DNA of 47,961 nt from Ettlia oleoabundans (taxonomy: Eukaryota > Chlorophyta > Chlorophyceae > Chlamydomonadales): assembly GCA_019693395.1 (NCBI GenBank), contig JAAMXP010006545.1, positions 1 to 47,961 on the forward strand, given 5' to 3'. The translations under genes were made by a program, and so were the position numbers. Position 1 is the stretch's first letter. Each line of letters begins with the position of its first letter. This document shows, piece by piece, positions 11,701 to 23,075 of the stretch. Under the pieces are notes generated by a model. It ran no database searches, had not been told where the DNA came from, and worked only from the letters and a program-made list of their open reading frames with translations.

Positions 11701-13862
11701 CCACCGGGCAACTGGGCCCGCTCAACCCGGCACGCAATGAGACCTTTGGGTTTGTGTGGCGTCTGCTGCGGGACCTGGCGCGACTTTTCCCAGACCCCTA
11801 CGTGCACCTGGGGGGCGATGAGGTGGACCACGAGTGCTGGAAGGTGGGCTGCCTGGCTGGCTGGGTGGTTTTCAAGGGTGGAGGGCAGTTCTTGTTGTTG
11901 GGGTGTGGTTGGCGTGGGTGTGCTTGGATGGGTGGTGGGTGCTGGAGTTGACCACAAGTGCCGAAGGGGGGAGCTTCAAAAGGTGCCTCCCCAGAAGTCC
12001 CTTCCTTCAACCTGGTGACATTGTTCCCTCCAGCATCCCGCTTTGCTTTTGCGCCAAACCACTCTGTGCCCCTGCGTCAGCCTACCTTCGAAACCCAACC
12101 CTGCACTAACTTTTCCTTGCCATCCCTGCAGAGCAACCCCGAGGTTCAGGCCTTCATGCGTGAGCTTGGATTTGGGTCAGACTACTCACGCCTGCAGGCA
12201 TACTACATGGAACAGGTGGGATTCTGGGCGTGTCTACACTGTGTGTGTGTGTGTGTGTGTGGGTGTGTGTGTGGGTGGGGTGGTGGTGGGGGGGTGCCTG
12301 CAATGACAACAGCTGACAGGGCAGACCCAACCCTTCTGCCTCTGCTCTGCTCCTGCTCTGCTTCTGCTGCCATGCTAGTTGGGTACACAAGCATTGCCTT
12401 GCTGTGAATTTTCTATGGCCCGATGTTCGCCGCATTGACAAGAGCTGTTGCCCGGCTGCCTGCCCCTCCGAACTGGGCTGGCCATCATTGTCGCTGTCGC
12501 TGCGCTGCCTGTCCAACCCACACGTGGTCCCCTTCTTCCCTGCGCTCCACAGGTTGTGAGCCTGGCTGCCGCTGTCGGCAAGGCGCCCATTGTGTGGCAG
12601 GAGGCGTTTGACCATGGCATCCCGCTGCCCCCACAAACCCGCGTGCAAATATGGAAGTGGTGGAAGGAAACGGGGCAGGAGCACCGCGTGGCAGACGGCA
12701 GCAGCAGCAGCAGTGCCAGCAGCAGCGGTAATATCAGCCTAAGGGCAGAAGAAGGCGCAGCGGCTGGTGGTGGTGGCATGACGCCTGCCCTGCGGCGTGC
12801 CCTGCTGGTGGAGCAGCAGCAAGAGCGAGAACGCCTCTCCCAGCAGCAGGAAACGCCTCAGCAACCCAGCTTGTTTGAGGAGCAGGGCCCGCCTGAGGAA
12901 CAGGGGCGGCCACGCAGCTGTGACCCTGGGCTTGGCTGTGAGGCTGCGGCAGCGGGAGAGGAAGAGGCATGGAAGGCGGAACTTGAGGTGGGAACCAGTG
13001 CCTGTTGATGTATGCCTGTGAACTACTTGGCTGGATTGCTGGGCCACGACACACTTTTGAGGCATGTGGTTGCTGTGGGTTCTGTTTGGGGCTCTCGATA
13101 TTTGTATCATGGTGGATGACAGGGAGGAAAGCGAGTGATGCCAGGGCAGTTTGGCGAAAGTTGTGATTATTTTGGCAGGAGGTTGATGTTTCACTTGGTT
13201 TCGGTAGTCATTTTAACGCTTCAATCTTGGTGATCACGTGTGTCCAGGCGGTGACTGGTGCGGGTTACGACGCCATCCTGTCTGCCCCCTGGTACCTCAA
13301 CCTGGGCAGCTACGCGGGGGAGGACTGGAGGCGCTATTATGCAGTTGACCCCACAGGCTTCCAGGGCACAGTGGAGCAGGTGGGTCCTCTAATGTGCAAG
13401 GGTGGGGGCTTTCGTGAGTAGGCATAGCAGTAGTGTGGGTGGATATGAACGTGTAGGTGGATGGGTTGGTGGCTGGGTTGGCATAGCGACTCCCTTGCTC
13501 ACTGTTATGCATTTCACACACTGCGCCGTCCTGCAGGCATCCCACTCATTCCTCATATCAACCCACCCACCATGACCCCCACCATCACCCGCATCACCTT
13601 GTCCTTGCAGAAGGACCGCGTGTTAGGGGGTACCGCCTGCGCATGGGGCGAGTACATTGACGCGGTCAACTCAATCAACCGTGTGTGGCCCAGGGCGGCT
13701 GCAGTGGCGGAGCGCCTCTGGTCACCCGCCGCTGCCACAGCCAACGCTGATGAGGCGGCTGCCAGGCTGGCGGAGCTGCGCTGCCGCATGCTGTCGCGGG
13801 GCATTGCGGCGCAGTCACTGGGGCCGGGCTTCTGCCCGGGGGAGCTCACGACGCGCATGTGA
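8728..13862 (+). CDS. Secreted GH20 beta-N-acetylhexosaminidase
   Basis: The enzyme removes terminal GlcNAc/GalNAc residues from glycans or chitin oligomers in the secretory pathway, vacuole or cell exterior. Exons: 8728-8918, 9073-9391, 9713-9872, 10107-10278, 10645-10696, 10968-11004, 11223-11402, 11605-11843, 12132-12215, 12553-12987, 13248-13379, 13611-13862; phases all join to 750 residues. A signal peptide is clear ([18 protein letters not shown]). The N-terminal GH20b-like domain includes [19 protein letters not shown]. The catalytic barrel has [47 protein letters not shown] and HLGGDEV. Asp442 and Glu443 of that last motif are the predicted catalytic pair of substrate-assisted hydrolysis. 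Later motifs are [24 protein letters not shown] and AWGEYID...[12 protein letters not shown]. Oddities: two polybasic loops, a long Ser/Gln/Glu-rich insert encoded by exon 10, and one GC donor after 8918. Confidence 0.95.
12241..12293. repeat. (TG)n and G-rich intronic tract in the hexosaminidase gene
   Basis: An uninterrupted TG run passes into GGGTGGGGTGGTGG-type sequence inside the intron between 12215 and 12553. It is a simple repeat with G-quadruplex potential on the coding strand. Confidence 0.8.
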
Positions 13863-14484
13863 GGGTGCTGCGAAGCTCTCCACAGCTGCACAGGATGTTA
13901 GGGTGTATTGACGTGGGGAGACGCACTTGCATTCCCACCCTTACACCACCCCAAGCATCGCACTGGTTTGCCAACAAGCCGTGGGTTTAGTGGACTAATC
14001 GCTCCTCCCACCGCTCAATATGGCCCGCTGTGTTGACAGTGCAGCTGAGGCTCCCTGCCAACCAGCAAGAAGGGGACCCAGCCTTCTAGACAGCGCATGA
14101 GATTTGTGTTATTAGACATGCAGCCTTCATCACCCAGGATGGTGCTCATGCTCACCTACCACATCAGCATGTGCCTGGAATGCCTCCAGACCGCAACGGA
14201 AACCAGACTGCTGACTTGTGTTGGGCAGTCTTTCTTCGTAGGATTTGCTACGCTATTGCAGTGGTAAACAGTCGATTTCTCCCGCTATGCTTGCATTAAC
14301 CTTATGCGCAACATGCTCACTGAAGTGCAACAGGATTCTGTGATGAGGAACAAAGTGCGGTGGTAACTTGTTGTTATGTGCAGTAACTACAAAACGGGCA
14401 TGAACGTCATCAATAAAGACATGCAACTTAGGGTTGCGGTCGTGATAATGCAGGCTGCAGTCTCAATCGTAGAGGCGGTTCATT
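13863..14484. other. Convergent intergenic region between hexosaminidase and MORN genes
   Basis: This 622-base stretch lies between two stop codons of converging genes and should hold both 3' UTRs. I see no additional ORF with protein-like composition, no TGTAA signal and no repeat of note. Confidence 0.5.
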
Positions 14485-16735
14485 TCAGGAAGTTGGTGGG
14501 CTGGCTTGCGGCCGGCCAGCAGCAGCCGCAATCGGGAGCTGCTGCAGTCTCTGCTGCGCTGTGCTGAGCAGCCGCTGCACTGCCTGCTGTGCTCCCTGCG
14601 CTGCATGCTGGGCCTGCTGCGCCGCGTGCTGTGCTGCCCGCTGCATGCCCTGAGTCCCTCGGGATGCCTGCTGCGCAGCCTGGCGTGCGCCTTGCGCTGC
14701 TGTCTGGCGCGCCTGCTGCATGCCTGCCGCCACATGCTGCGCAGCGATCTGAGCCCTCTGCTGTGCCTGCTGCAGCAGCCGGCGTGATTTTTCCCTCAGC
14801 TCCGCAGCTCTCGGTGAGTCAGAAGCCTCTACAGCTGCCATGCTACCCGCCGTTAATGCCGATGCAACCCCTCCCGCCACCGCCGCCGCTGTTGCGACAG
14901 CACCACTGGCAGGTGCTGCAGCGGTGGCACCCTCAGCAGATGCCCCCTGCTGCTGCTTCTGCTGCTTCTGCTGGCGCTGGTGCCTCCTGCTCTTGGCCTG
15001 CTGTGCCGTCGCCGCAGCGGTTGCTGCAGCCTGCTGAGCCCTGGCGGCGGTTTCGTCAAGCACTCCCTCCTCCCCCAGCTGCATCATCCCAACCAAACCA
15101 CAGACACACCCGACAACGCAGCACAGGTTTGCATGAGTGCAGGATGTCAAACTGCGGGATATGTGCTGCTATTGTAATCTGTAAACACGCTTCATGCAGT
15201 CAGCCTAATCAACACTCAGGGGGGGTGCCTGCAACACCATCACCATCAGCAACAGGTCCCATCCCCAGCCACCAGTTCACCAATTCCGGTGAACCAACCC
15301 ACCTCGAACACGCGCGCCATCTGTGCCGCCATGTCTGCCTCCGCCGCCGCTGCCCGAGCCTGCTGGATGGAGCACCCAGCCACCTCACCCACCTGCGGGG
15401 GGATGGGGTTGGGGAGCGGGGCGAGGGGGCACGTGAGCAATTTACAGGCAGGGGAGCTTAACTGGAGCCTCGCCAGAAGCCAGGCTGGCAAGCAGGCAGG
15501 TAGGAGGGCAGAAGTCAACAAAAGGAAAAACCAACAAGAAGCAGTTGTTGAACCACAGGCAAGAACAAAGCTACTCACCCACTCGTCATCAACAAAGCGC
15601 CCCTCCTCCGCCAGGTACCCTCCTGAGGGCTGCTTGGTGATCTTGACGCCACAACCGCTCATCATGCTGCCCGCCCACTGGCCGCGGTACACGCTGCCCT
15701 CCTCGCCCCACACATACACGCCGTAGCCGCTCATGTTGTTGTCCACGAATTCACCCTCATACCTGCGAGGGGTGAGTGTGCGTGTGGGGTGGGGTGGGGG
15801 GGTGGGTGGGGGGCAGGTGGGGCTGGAAGGGGTGGTGAGGGGCAGCGGCCGTACAAAGGGCCAGCGTAGGTTGCAACTTTCTCAACTTTTAGAAGGAGAG
15901 GCTCGACGTTTACAAGAAAAAAGAGGTTAGACAACAACTATAGAAATGGGCAGGCTGAAGCGAGCCGACGCACCTGTCGCCATTTGAGTAACGGAACACG
16001 CCACGCACCTGCAGGGCAGAAGCACCAGCAGCCTGCAGCTCACGGCTCAAATGTCAACAAATCAGCTGGTTAATCCTAACCCTTGCACCACCAGCAGCTG
16101 GTCAAATGCATGACACGGGGTGGAGCCACCACCGGGGCCAGGGGATGGGCAGTTGGAAACGGGTGCAAGGCTGGCTTGCTGGCTGTGTGGTGATGGCGGC
16201 GGCCGAATGCAGACTCAGATAGGGGGCGCACGTGGCACTTGTCATCCTTAACAAGTCCTTCATACCTGTGGCACAGTGAGGTGACAAAATAAATAATCGT
16301 TGATGAAATGCAGATGCTGGCAGTGTAGGCTGTGGTTTGTCGGTCTGGCGGTCACCAGCGGCCACAATGCTGTTTCACAGCGGCGGCAGATGTGAGTGGC
16401 AGCAGGGAGAGCAGCTGGCAGCTACTCACATGGAGTTGTCCGGCCACTTGACCGACTGCCATTGCACGCGGGGCTGCAGCCGTAGCAGTGGACAGGCAGG
16501 AAGGGGGGGTGTAAAAACTGGGACAGGAATGGGGCCGGGCGGCAGGCACCGCCGGTGCTGGCTGGCCCGCCGCTCAGCCGCAGGCGATCGTCGGCAGCGG
16601 CCGGCCCTGCTACTCGCTGCCGAGGTATTTCGTCACAAGAGCTGCTGTGCCGCTATCACACTCGCAGCGCTTGGGCACAGGAGGCTGCACGCAATGAGCC
16701 TGCCTGCCACTACCCACCTGAGTTTCTTGCTTCAT
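14485..16735 (-). CDS. MORN-repeat protein with Ala/Gln-rich amphipathic C-terminal tail
   Basis: Exons: 16735-16718, 16473-16430, 16265-16232, 16008-15974, 15762-15579, 15392-15303, 15078-14485. Phases all join to 332 residues; the start ATG opens an 18-base first exon (MKQETQ). Residues about 12-70 carry three to four MORN repeats (WPDNSMYEGLVKDD, YSNGDRYEGEFVDNNMSGYG, GSVYRGQWAGSMMSGCG). A conserved block follows (EEGRFVDDEW, then AAAAEADMAAQMARVFE), which resembles plant MORN proteins often mislabelled as SET7/9 family; no SET domain is present here. Residues 136-332 are almost entirely Ala, Gln, Arg and Gly, with a pattern like AAQGARQAAQQASRGTQGM that would form long amphipathic helices. 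MORN repeats commonly bind membranes or scaffold proteins at them, so a membrane-associated role is inference. The gene is head-to-head with the Ap4A phosphorylase gene, 146 bases apart. Confidence 0.88.
15779..15823 (+). repeat. G-rich tract in MORN intron
   Basis: The plus strand has consecutive GGGG-type runs separated by one to three bases within the intron upstream of the exon at 15762. It could form a G-quadruplex in the non-template orientation relative to the minus-strand gene's C-rich RNA. Confidence 0.7.
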
Positions 16736-16881
16736 GGGTGCAATGCGTGTGAGGGAAACTCGGCGATGGGGCGCTCAACCGACGGGATGAAGAGGTGGAA
16801 GCGCAGCAGGGCTAGCACGCAGTGTTCTCCCCTAAATGTAGAGCTCTTATTGGCTTCTGGCGCCTTGATCCCGTCAATATA
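16736..16881. promoter_or_regulatory. Bidirectional promoter interval, MORN (-) and Ap4A phosphorylase (+)
   Basis: Only 146 bases separate the two start codons. Unless there are non-coding upstream exons, both transcripts start within this interval or inside the opposite gene. No TATA box is visible. Confidence 0.5.
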
Positions 16882-19332
16882 ATGCAACAGGTCTGCGCGT
16901 CACGGGTGCTGCTGCTCACAAGGTCTTCCCTCCCTTCGCAAGCCAGGCAGCTTTGCAGGAGGCCAGGAGGCGCACCAGTAGCGTGTCAGCGTTCGAGGAT
17001 CGCTCAATGCGGAATGAGCGTGATCCCAGCTGCTAGCAAGGCGTCTACCGGCGGTGCCGCTGTCGACGTAGCAACCGCAGCAGACTCGCTCTGGCAGCAA
17101 ATAACAGAGCGGTATGATGCCGCCCAGAAACACTCTGCTGCCACCATGACAGAAACAAACACAGGCAAGTGCACTGTGTAAAGGACCAAGGTCTCAGTGG
17201 CAGTGCAAGCTTTCGCTATATGCTCGCGCTGCCAACCGCCGCTGGGAAGCAAACTGGTCCATGCACAGGGCCTTGCGCGCTGTGCGGACTGAATTGCTGC
17301 AACTGTGGCTTGACTTGGTTATGTTTACAAAGGGAAATTATCTACATGTCTGTTGCTGCTGGCTGGCTGCCTGCCTGGCTGGTGCAGAGGTGGTAGAGGA
17401 TGGCGGGGTCAAGTTTGTGCTGCGGGTAGCGGCACGCCTACGCGACAAACCCAAGCCCCCTGCTGACGCCAACGGTACGCCCCAGCCCAACTGGCTACTT
17501 ATCGCCCTCCTCATTATTGCTCCTCGTTTCAGCACCCAGTACGCTGTCCAGCTGCATCGCTGGCCATCTTGGCGCATCACCCCTTACAGTGCGATTTAGT
17601 GTGTTTTCTATACTTGACCACTGGGTGTGTTGTGTGTAGTGCAGGGCCAGCGAAGAAGGAGTGGCGCAACCCCTTCCTGCCTTATGAGCAAGCCCTCTGG
17701 GTGGCAGATCTAGGCCCCACCCACGTGCTGCTGCTTAACAAGTTCAACATCGTGCCCTGGCACTGCCTGGTGGTCACCTCGGAGTTCCAGCGACAGGAGG
17801 AGGATCTGACCGCCGCTGACCTGGCAGCTACCTGGCGGGTCATGCAGGTGGGCACAATCTGTGAGGCACTCCCAAAATGACCTGGTCGAGGATACGTGTA
17901 TGATTGACTTGGTGCGCGCATGAGACCATGCTGTGGCTGTTCTTCAAGGTCGCATAAGGAGTGAACGGAGCCGGTGTTTTTGCGGCGACATCGGCCTTGC
18001 ACCGCTTGCAGAGCATGCCCCGCGGCGGCCTGGCGTTCTACAACTGCGGTCCTTGCTCAGGTCTGTAACGGCATGTGTTGTGCCTACTTATATGGCAACA
18101 CTCCAGTCCGTTGTCCTGCAAGTCAAGCACTACAGCAGCACTTGTGTAGCTTGTTCATGTCGACCTGTCCTGCTAGCACATAACAAGTCACTGGCTGCTG
18201 TTGCTCCTGGCGCTGGTTGTGCTGCAGGGGCCAGCCAGCCGCACAAGCACGTGCAGATTGTGCCGCTGCCTCTGGATGACACCAGCAGCAGCAGCACCAG
18301 CAGCAGCGACGGCGACGGCAGCAGCTTTAACGACGGTACCAGCGGAAGAGCACGTCCCCCCATCTGGCCTGCAGTGGCAGCTGCCACAGGCAGCGCCAGT
18401 GGGGCTCCAACCTGGGAGCCAGCGAAGCTTCGCAGCCTGCCCTTTGCTGCCTTTGCCATTCAGCTGCAGCCGCCACAGGGCTCAGAAAGCGGCGGGTCAG
18501 AAGCGGCATTGCCGGGTGACGTGGGTGCATACCTGGCGGGAGTGTATCAGCAGCTGTTGGCGCCGTGCCGAGCGTGTGTGGAGGCCAAGACGGGGAGGCA
18601 GGGGGTGTCCCCGTTGGATGGCAGCTTATCCTATAATGTTGGTATGTAGGGTGGCGGTGGAGCGTTTCTTCCAGCCGCATACTTGTTGGTTTGTGTTGTG
18701 TGGGCAGCAGCCACGTATCCAAGGCGGACTCGGTGCATCTGCCCTGCCAGTTTAGGATGCTTTAATCACTGCATGCTGGGAGAACCTTGACCAGTACAAG
18801 TACCAGAAGAGGTTGCAGGCAATGTCGCCTCTGGTATCAATGGTTTGTCATGTTTCCCTCTGAGACTGCCTGCTCCGCGTGTGACGCCGTGCTTGCCACC
18901 ACTCTTGTTGCTGTGTGCAGTGCTGACCTCCGACTTCATGATGCTGGTGCCACGAAGGGCGGAGGGCAGCGGTCCCGTCAGGTGAGCCTACCCTGGCATG
19001 CCCGCTGCCCTTGCCAGATCATGCAACTATGTGTGTGCCTTATTGTTGATGCTGCCGGCACATGCACAAAAGTAATGAGCATGCAGGCAGGATAGGACGT
19101 ACTTCATGTTTGTGCCGCTCCTGCTTAATTGTGTTCCCGCCTTTGCCGCCTGCTTCAACTGGCGCTATCGGCTGCTCAATGGTGTTCTGCAACCACTGCC
19201 CAATGCCTGCCCCGCAGCTGCAACTCGGTTGCCTTTGCGGGCAGCATTTTTGTGAGGAGCCGCGAGGAGCAGCAGTATGTGGTGCAGCGGGGGCCCATGC
19301 GCATCCTCACTGGGGCCGCCTACGAGTGGTGA
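16882..19332 (+). CDS. ATP adenylyltransferase / Ap4A phosphorylase (HIT superfamily, GalT branch)
   Basis: The enzyme cleaves diadenosine tetraphosphate with phosphate to ADP and ATP (reversibly), controlling dinucleoside polyphosphate levels. Exons: 16882-17164, 17388-17474, 17645-17847, 18012-18060, 18228-18641, 18921-18981, 19218-19332; phases join to 403 residues. The core contains NPFLPYEQALWVADLG, THVLLLNKFNIVPWHCLVVT, GGLAFYNCGP and the catalytic H-x-H-x-Q in SQPHKHVQIVPLPL. His213, His215 and Gln217 form that motif; by analogy with GalT-like enzymes His215 is the predicted nucleophile. The C-terminal ATP_transf domain is recognised by SYNVVLTSDFMMLVPRR and NSVAFAGSIFV. The first 45 or so residues are basic and hydroxylated, lacking acidic residues, and may target an organelle; an internal ATG (MSVIPAASK) could give a cytosolic form. 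A Ser/Asp-rich insert follows the HxHxQ motif. The first intron has a GC donor. Confidence 0.94.
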
Positions 19333-19959
19333 CGTGCACACAGCAGCCTGCTATTCGTGGTATCTGGTGGTGCAACCCACAACTCGTGAGTATTGGTGTT
19401 GATGCGCTGGCGCAATGCCTCCCAACGACGCAGGTGCAGCCAGCTGGTGGGCATGCCAGCCCAGCTGCCTGTAGGTGTCTCCTCTGTTACCATCTGTAGC
19501 TACAGCATTGTGGTGATGATCGTTGCAAGATCCTGACAGCAGGCCAGTCGGGAGACGTGGGAGTAGTCCTGCCCACTTGTATGATGCTGGGATAAGGATT
19601 TATCCCTGGCCGTGAGATGTGCTTTGTAACATGATCAAGAGCCTGGGTGGCTGGGTTGCAAAAGTTCAAGAGGAGCGGCCAACCAATGGCTGTGCAGCTA
19701 GCACAAGCAAACAATCAATACTGGGCAACAGAGGTAGCAGCACGAAAATGAGAGTACAGGTAACAAACAAGCGGCTGCAAAAAGGCGACGGTTCAGCAGA
19801 GGCGGGCGCATGGCATGGCATGGTGTGAGTTTCAGCAAGGTGTGGACCGGCACAGGACAAAACACACAGGGGAGCGGAGAGGACCACATGCAGACAAGCA
19901 ATTGCATGCACAGCAGCCCAGTAACCGAGCGGCTGCTGTGCAGTGCTGCTGGCGAGCGG
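19333..19959. other. Convergent intergenic region between Ap4A phosphorylase and the nucleotide-sugar transporter
   Basis: The 627 bases between the two stop codons hold both 3' UTRs. A TGTAA at 19625-19629 is a candidate polyadenylation signal for the plus-strand gene, about 290 bases past its stop. Nothing else gene-like is visible. Confidence 0.5.
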
Positions 19960-22900
19960 CTACTGTTGCTGGCCTACGTGCATGTCCCCTTTACTGCTGC
20001 TGCGGCTATGGCTGCCCATACTGACAAGCCCCAGCTGGCCCGAGCTAGTGCCGGACGCGGTGAACCCATTTGGTGCCGCCGTCAGTGCCAGCTGTGGCCC
20101 ATCTGGGTGTGAGCTCATGCGCCCCTTGAGCCGGTCGCGCCCAATAACAGGTACCTGCTGCAGCAGGCGGTCCTTGATGGACTTCTGACGTGCCTGCAAG
20201 GCGCCGTGGGGATCCAGTGTTGGCGGTGGGAGCACAGGTGAGCAGCATGGATAGAAAAGGATTGCGGAGCGGGCAAAGCAGCACTGGTTGGTGCCGCTAG
20301 GCATTGTGGTTGTCATGTACCAACCTCGCACATGTCTCTTCTCGACGTCTTTAGCCACCCACCCACAGAGCAGCAACCAGGATGGTACCCTAACATGCAA
20401 CCTACACCCCGCCCATGCTGCTGCGGAAGGCAACAGCAACCCAACGGCAGCAAGGCTGCTGCTGATGAGCAGTAAGCAGCACGGCAGGAAGTACCGCTCT
20501 CACCCGCAGCGCCGACCGCATCGCGTACCATACCGCTCCCGCCATGCTCACTGCCAGCCCCACTGCGTTCAGCGGCTCAAAAATGAAGTCCCCAAAAGCG
20601 AAAGCGCCCACAATCGTCATGATGGCGTTCTTAAGATTGCCTGTGAACGCCAGGAACGAGAAGCAGCAGGAGGTGTATGGTGTGTGCGCGTGTGTAAGGG
20701 TTCGTGTGTGGTGGGTGGTTGGGTGGGTGGGGGGGCCGGCGGCGGCAGACAAAACATGGCTGGTTTGGTGTTGCTTATGCATAGCAGGTGCCCCCCAGGC
20801 TGGCATATGAGTGGCTGCAGGTGCTAGCGCTGGCAGGCACAAAGGTAAGCCCAGCAACCATGTGCGCACGCATGTGCTGCCATACCCGCCTTCCGCAGAC
20901 CACCCAGCCCTCCACGCCCCGCCATTTTGCAACACGCTGCCCCAGTTTGCTGTCCCATCCAGAGCCTGTGGCATGCTGTAAGATCCTTAGCGGGCACCGT
21001 TGCCGGTCTATGTGCCACAAGACAGCTGCCGGTGCTGCCGACTGTAAGGCGCACCTGCCACCGAGGTCATGAGCGGCTCGTTCACTCTTGTGCACACGAA
21101 TGTTGAGTGATTGATTGTGAGGCCCAGGGCTGATGAGGCCAGCAGGACAAGCTGGAAGGTTGGGTGCCACAGCAGTGGGTAGCTGCCCATGCGCTGCGGC
21201 TCTCCCTTCAACACCACCGCCAGCAGCAGCATGGGCAGCGACAGCATGGAGTTGTAGAACAACATGCCCGTGGTGCTGCGCATGGGGGATTGGAAAGCAG
21301 GGCAGCCGGATGGGTGCGAGACTTGAATGAGAAGATGGGCAGGACGTGGATGGGCTAGGGGCCGCTGGTGGCGTTCACATGCGGATGCAAGCTGATGGTT
21401 GTGGTTGGTATCGCTCCTGCGTAGAGATGAACGGCTTCTCAGCCAGAAAGGCACGCTTCAACAAGTGCCAGCAGTCCAGGCAGTTTGCGGCAACCAGCTT
21501 AATCCGACGTGCCCTGCCGTTTGACACTTTACCAACCGTCCCCAGCACCTTGCTCCCCCAAGCAGCAGGGCAGTGCAGCAGATCCAGCTGCAGCCAGCGC
21601 ACCTCAAACCGTTTGTGCCAGGTGCGTTCTTCACCATGATAAGGTATAGGGATGTGAGCAGGTCATTGCACAGCACAGCGGCATAGCCATGCGGGTTGAA
21701 GCTTAGGTCTGTTGCAGCTGCTATCATGGCACCTGCGGATGGCAGCAGGCAGACGAGTGGCGAGGGTACGGTGTCAACAACAGCTAGCCGGGGANNNNNN
21801 NNNNNNNNNNNNNNGCGGATTGAGCAACGGCGGCCAGCCATCAACATCACGGCCGCCAGCATCCATAGCAGCAGCAGCAGCAGGCAAGCCAGCGCAGCCA
21901 GGGCATGGACAGCGTGCGCAGCGCCTTGCCTCCAATCATGATTCCCATGGCGCTCAGCGTGGGCCAGTCGTGGATCTTCTTCAGCCAGTAGCGCTCCAGC
22001 AGGATGGTGAAGAGCAGCGTGAAGCGGCGCAGGGCAATGAACATAGGCACGTTGAGGCCGGCAGTGCCTGCACCCAGAATGTGGATCCACCAACCCAAAA
22101 TAAGAACATCAGACAAGAACCGGAGGCGAACGCACCCTACGCTGGGAGCCCGGATGCACCAGAAGCAGCAGCAAGGCCTGGTTGTAGGCGCGATTATGTG
22201 GGGAAGGAAAGTGCTGGCCCACTCTTGTTGGGAATGCTTCACATAAACGCGTGACCCGTGCGGTGGCTGCACATCCCTTGGCCTCCTCCTCGTCCCAACA
22301 GAGGCCCCCCTCCTTACTATACCAACTGTCCGGCTTTTGTCCGCTGCGAGCCACCCAGCCCTGCCCTGTATGGCTCCTTGCGCCCGCCTGCCCTGCCCTG
22401 TACTTTGCTGTTCTCCACCACAAGACAGCTGCGTACGTACGAGCCCGCACATCACAACCAGCACCCTGCCCCTGACCTGCATTAATTGCAGTGCACTGCC
22501 CAGCTGGGTGGTGATATATGCTGTTGGCATGACGCACCTATAAGGCCGCACACCACATTCAGCACGTTGACCATAGCCAGCGGCGCCAGCTGCTTCACTA
22601 ACGCCATGCTGAGCTGGGGCCGCGCCACAGCGTAGCTGACGGGCGCGATGAACGCCATTTGTAGGAGAGCCACCGTCAGCGGGTAGTGGAAACCAAAGTT
22701 TGTGAATACCGCCTGCAAATGGACCAGGTGACACTAGGGAAAAGGCGTGGCAACGAAGGGGCTGCGAGCTGTGCGGCTTGACCAACGCACAAAGATGCGA
22801 GCGGCTGATCAGAGTGCATCAATAAAGAGTGGATATGGTAACAATTGGTAGGGGCAGCATACGTCACAATGACCCTTTTCAGGGCATTGGCGAAATAAGA

Positions 22901-23075
22901 TGAGCCAACAACAGCCGCCGGCGGGCTGTTGCTGGGCATAGCGGGGTTGCTAGTCGTGCTGCCAAGAGCTTGCCTTGGTTGTAAACTGAACCAGCATGGA
23001 ACTCGACATGAAATACAGCACTGCAGCCAGCTTTGTGAGCGGCGGATGCTCGACTTGACTGCCATCGCCTGCCAT
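19960..23075 (-). CDS. SLC35D-type nucleotide-sugar transporter (drug/metabolite transporter superfamily)
   Basis: Members exchange a cytosolic nucleotide sugar (UDP-GlcNAc, UDP-GalNAc, UDP-glucuronate or GDP-fucose, depending on the member) for a luminal nucleoside monophosphate in ER or Golgi. Exons: 23075-22974, 22712-22538, 22067-21930, 21732-21603, 21275-21055, 20640-20504, 20193-19960; phases join to 378 residues. About ten hydrophobic spans are seen, from KLAAVLYFMSSSMLVQF through AVFTNFGFHYPLTVALLQM, PMFIALRRFTLLFTILLE, GGAMIAAATDLSF and HGYAAVLCNDLLTSLYLIM to FGDFIFEPLNAVGLAVSM. The LRRFTLLFT and NDLLTSLY blocks are typical of the SLC35D/UDP-GlcNAc subgroup; the substrate cannot be read from sequence. 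The C-terminal 75 residues are hydrophilic and Ser/Gly-rich, presumably cytosolic. Two introns have GC donors (after 22974 and 21930). The run of N lies in the third intron, so the coding sequence is intact. Confidence 0.92.
21795..21814. other. Assembly gap (20 N)
   Basis: Twenty consecutive N interrupt the intron between exons 21930 and 21732 of the nucleotide-sugar transporter. A round 20 often stands for a gap of unknown size, so intron length and anything inside it are unknown. Confidence 0.99.

Noticed and set aside
14589..15461. 290-residue plus-strand open frame
   Set aside because: It is the complement of the Ala/Gln-rich MORN tail and crosses into MORN introns.
21458..22254. Open frames spanning the N run
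   Set aside because: They cross the assembly gap, which lies in an intron; true exons are 22067-21930 and 21732-21603.
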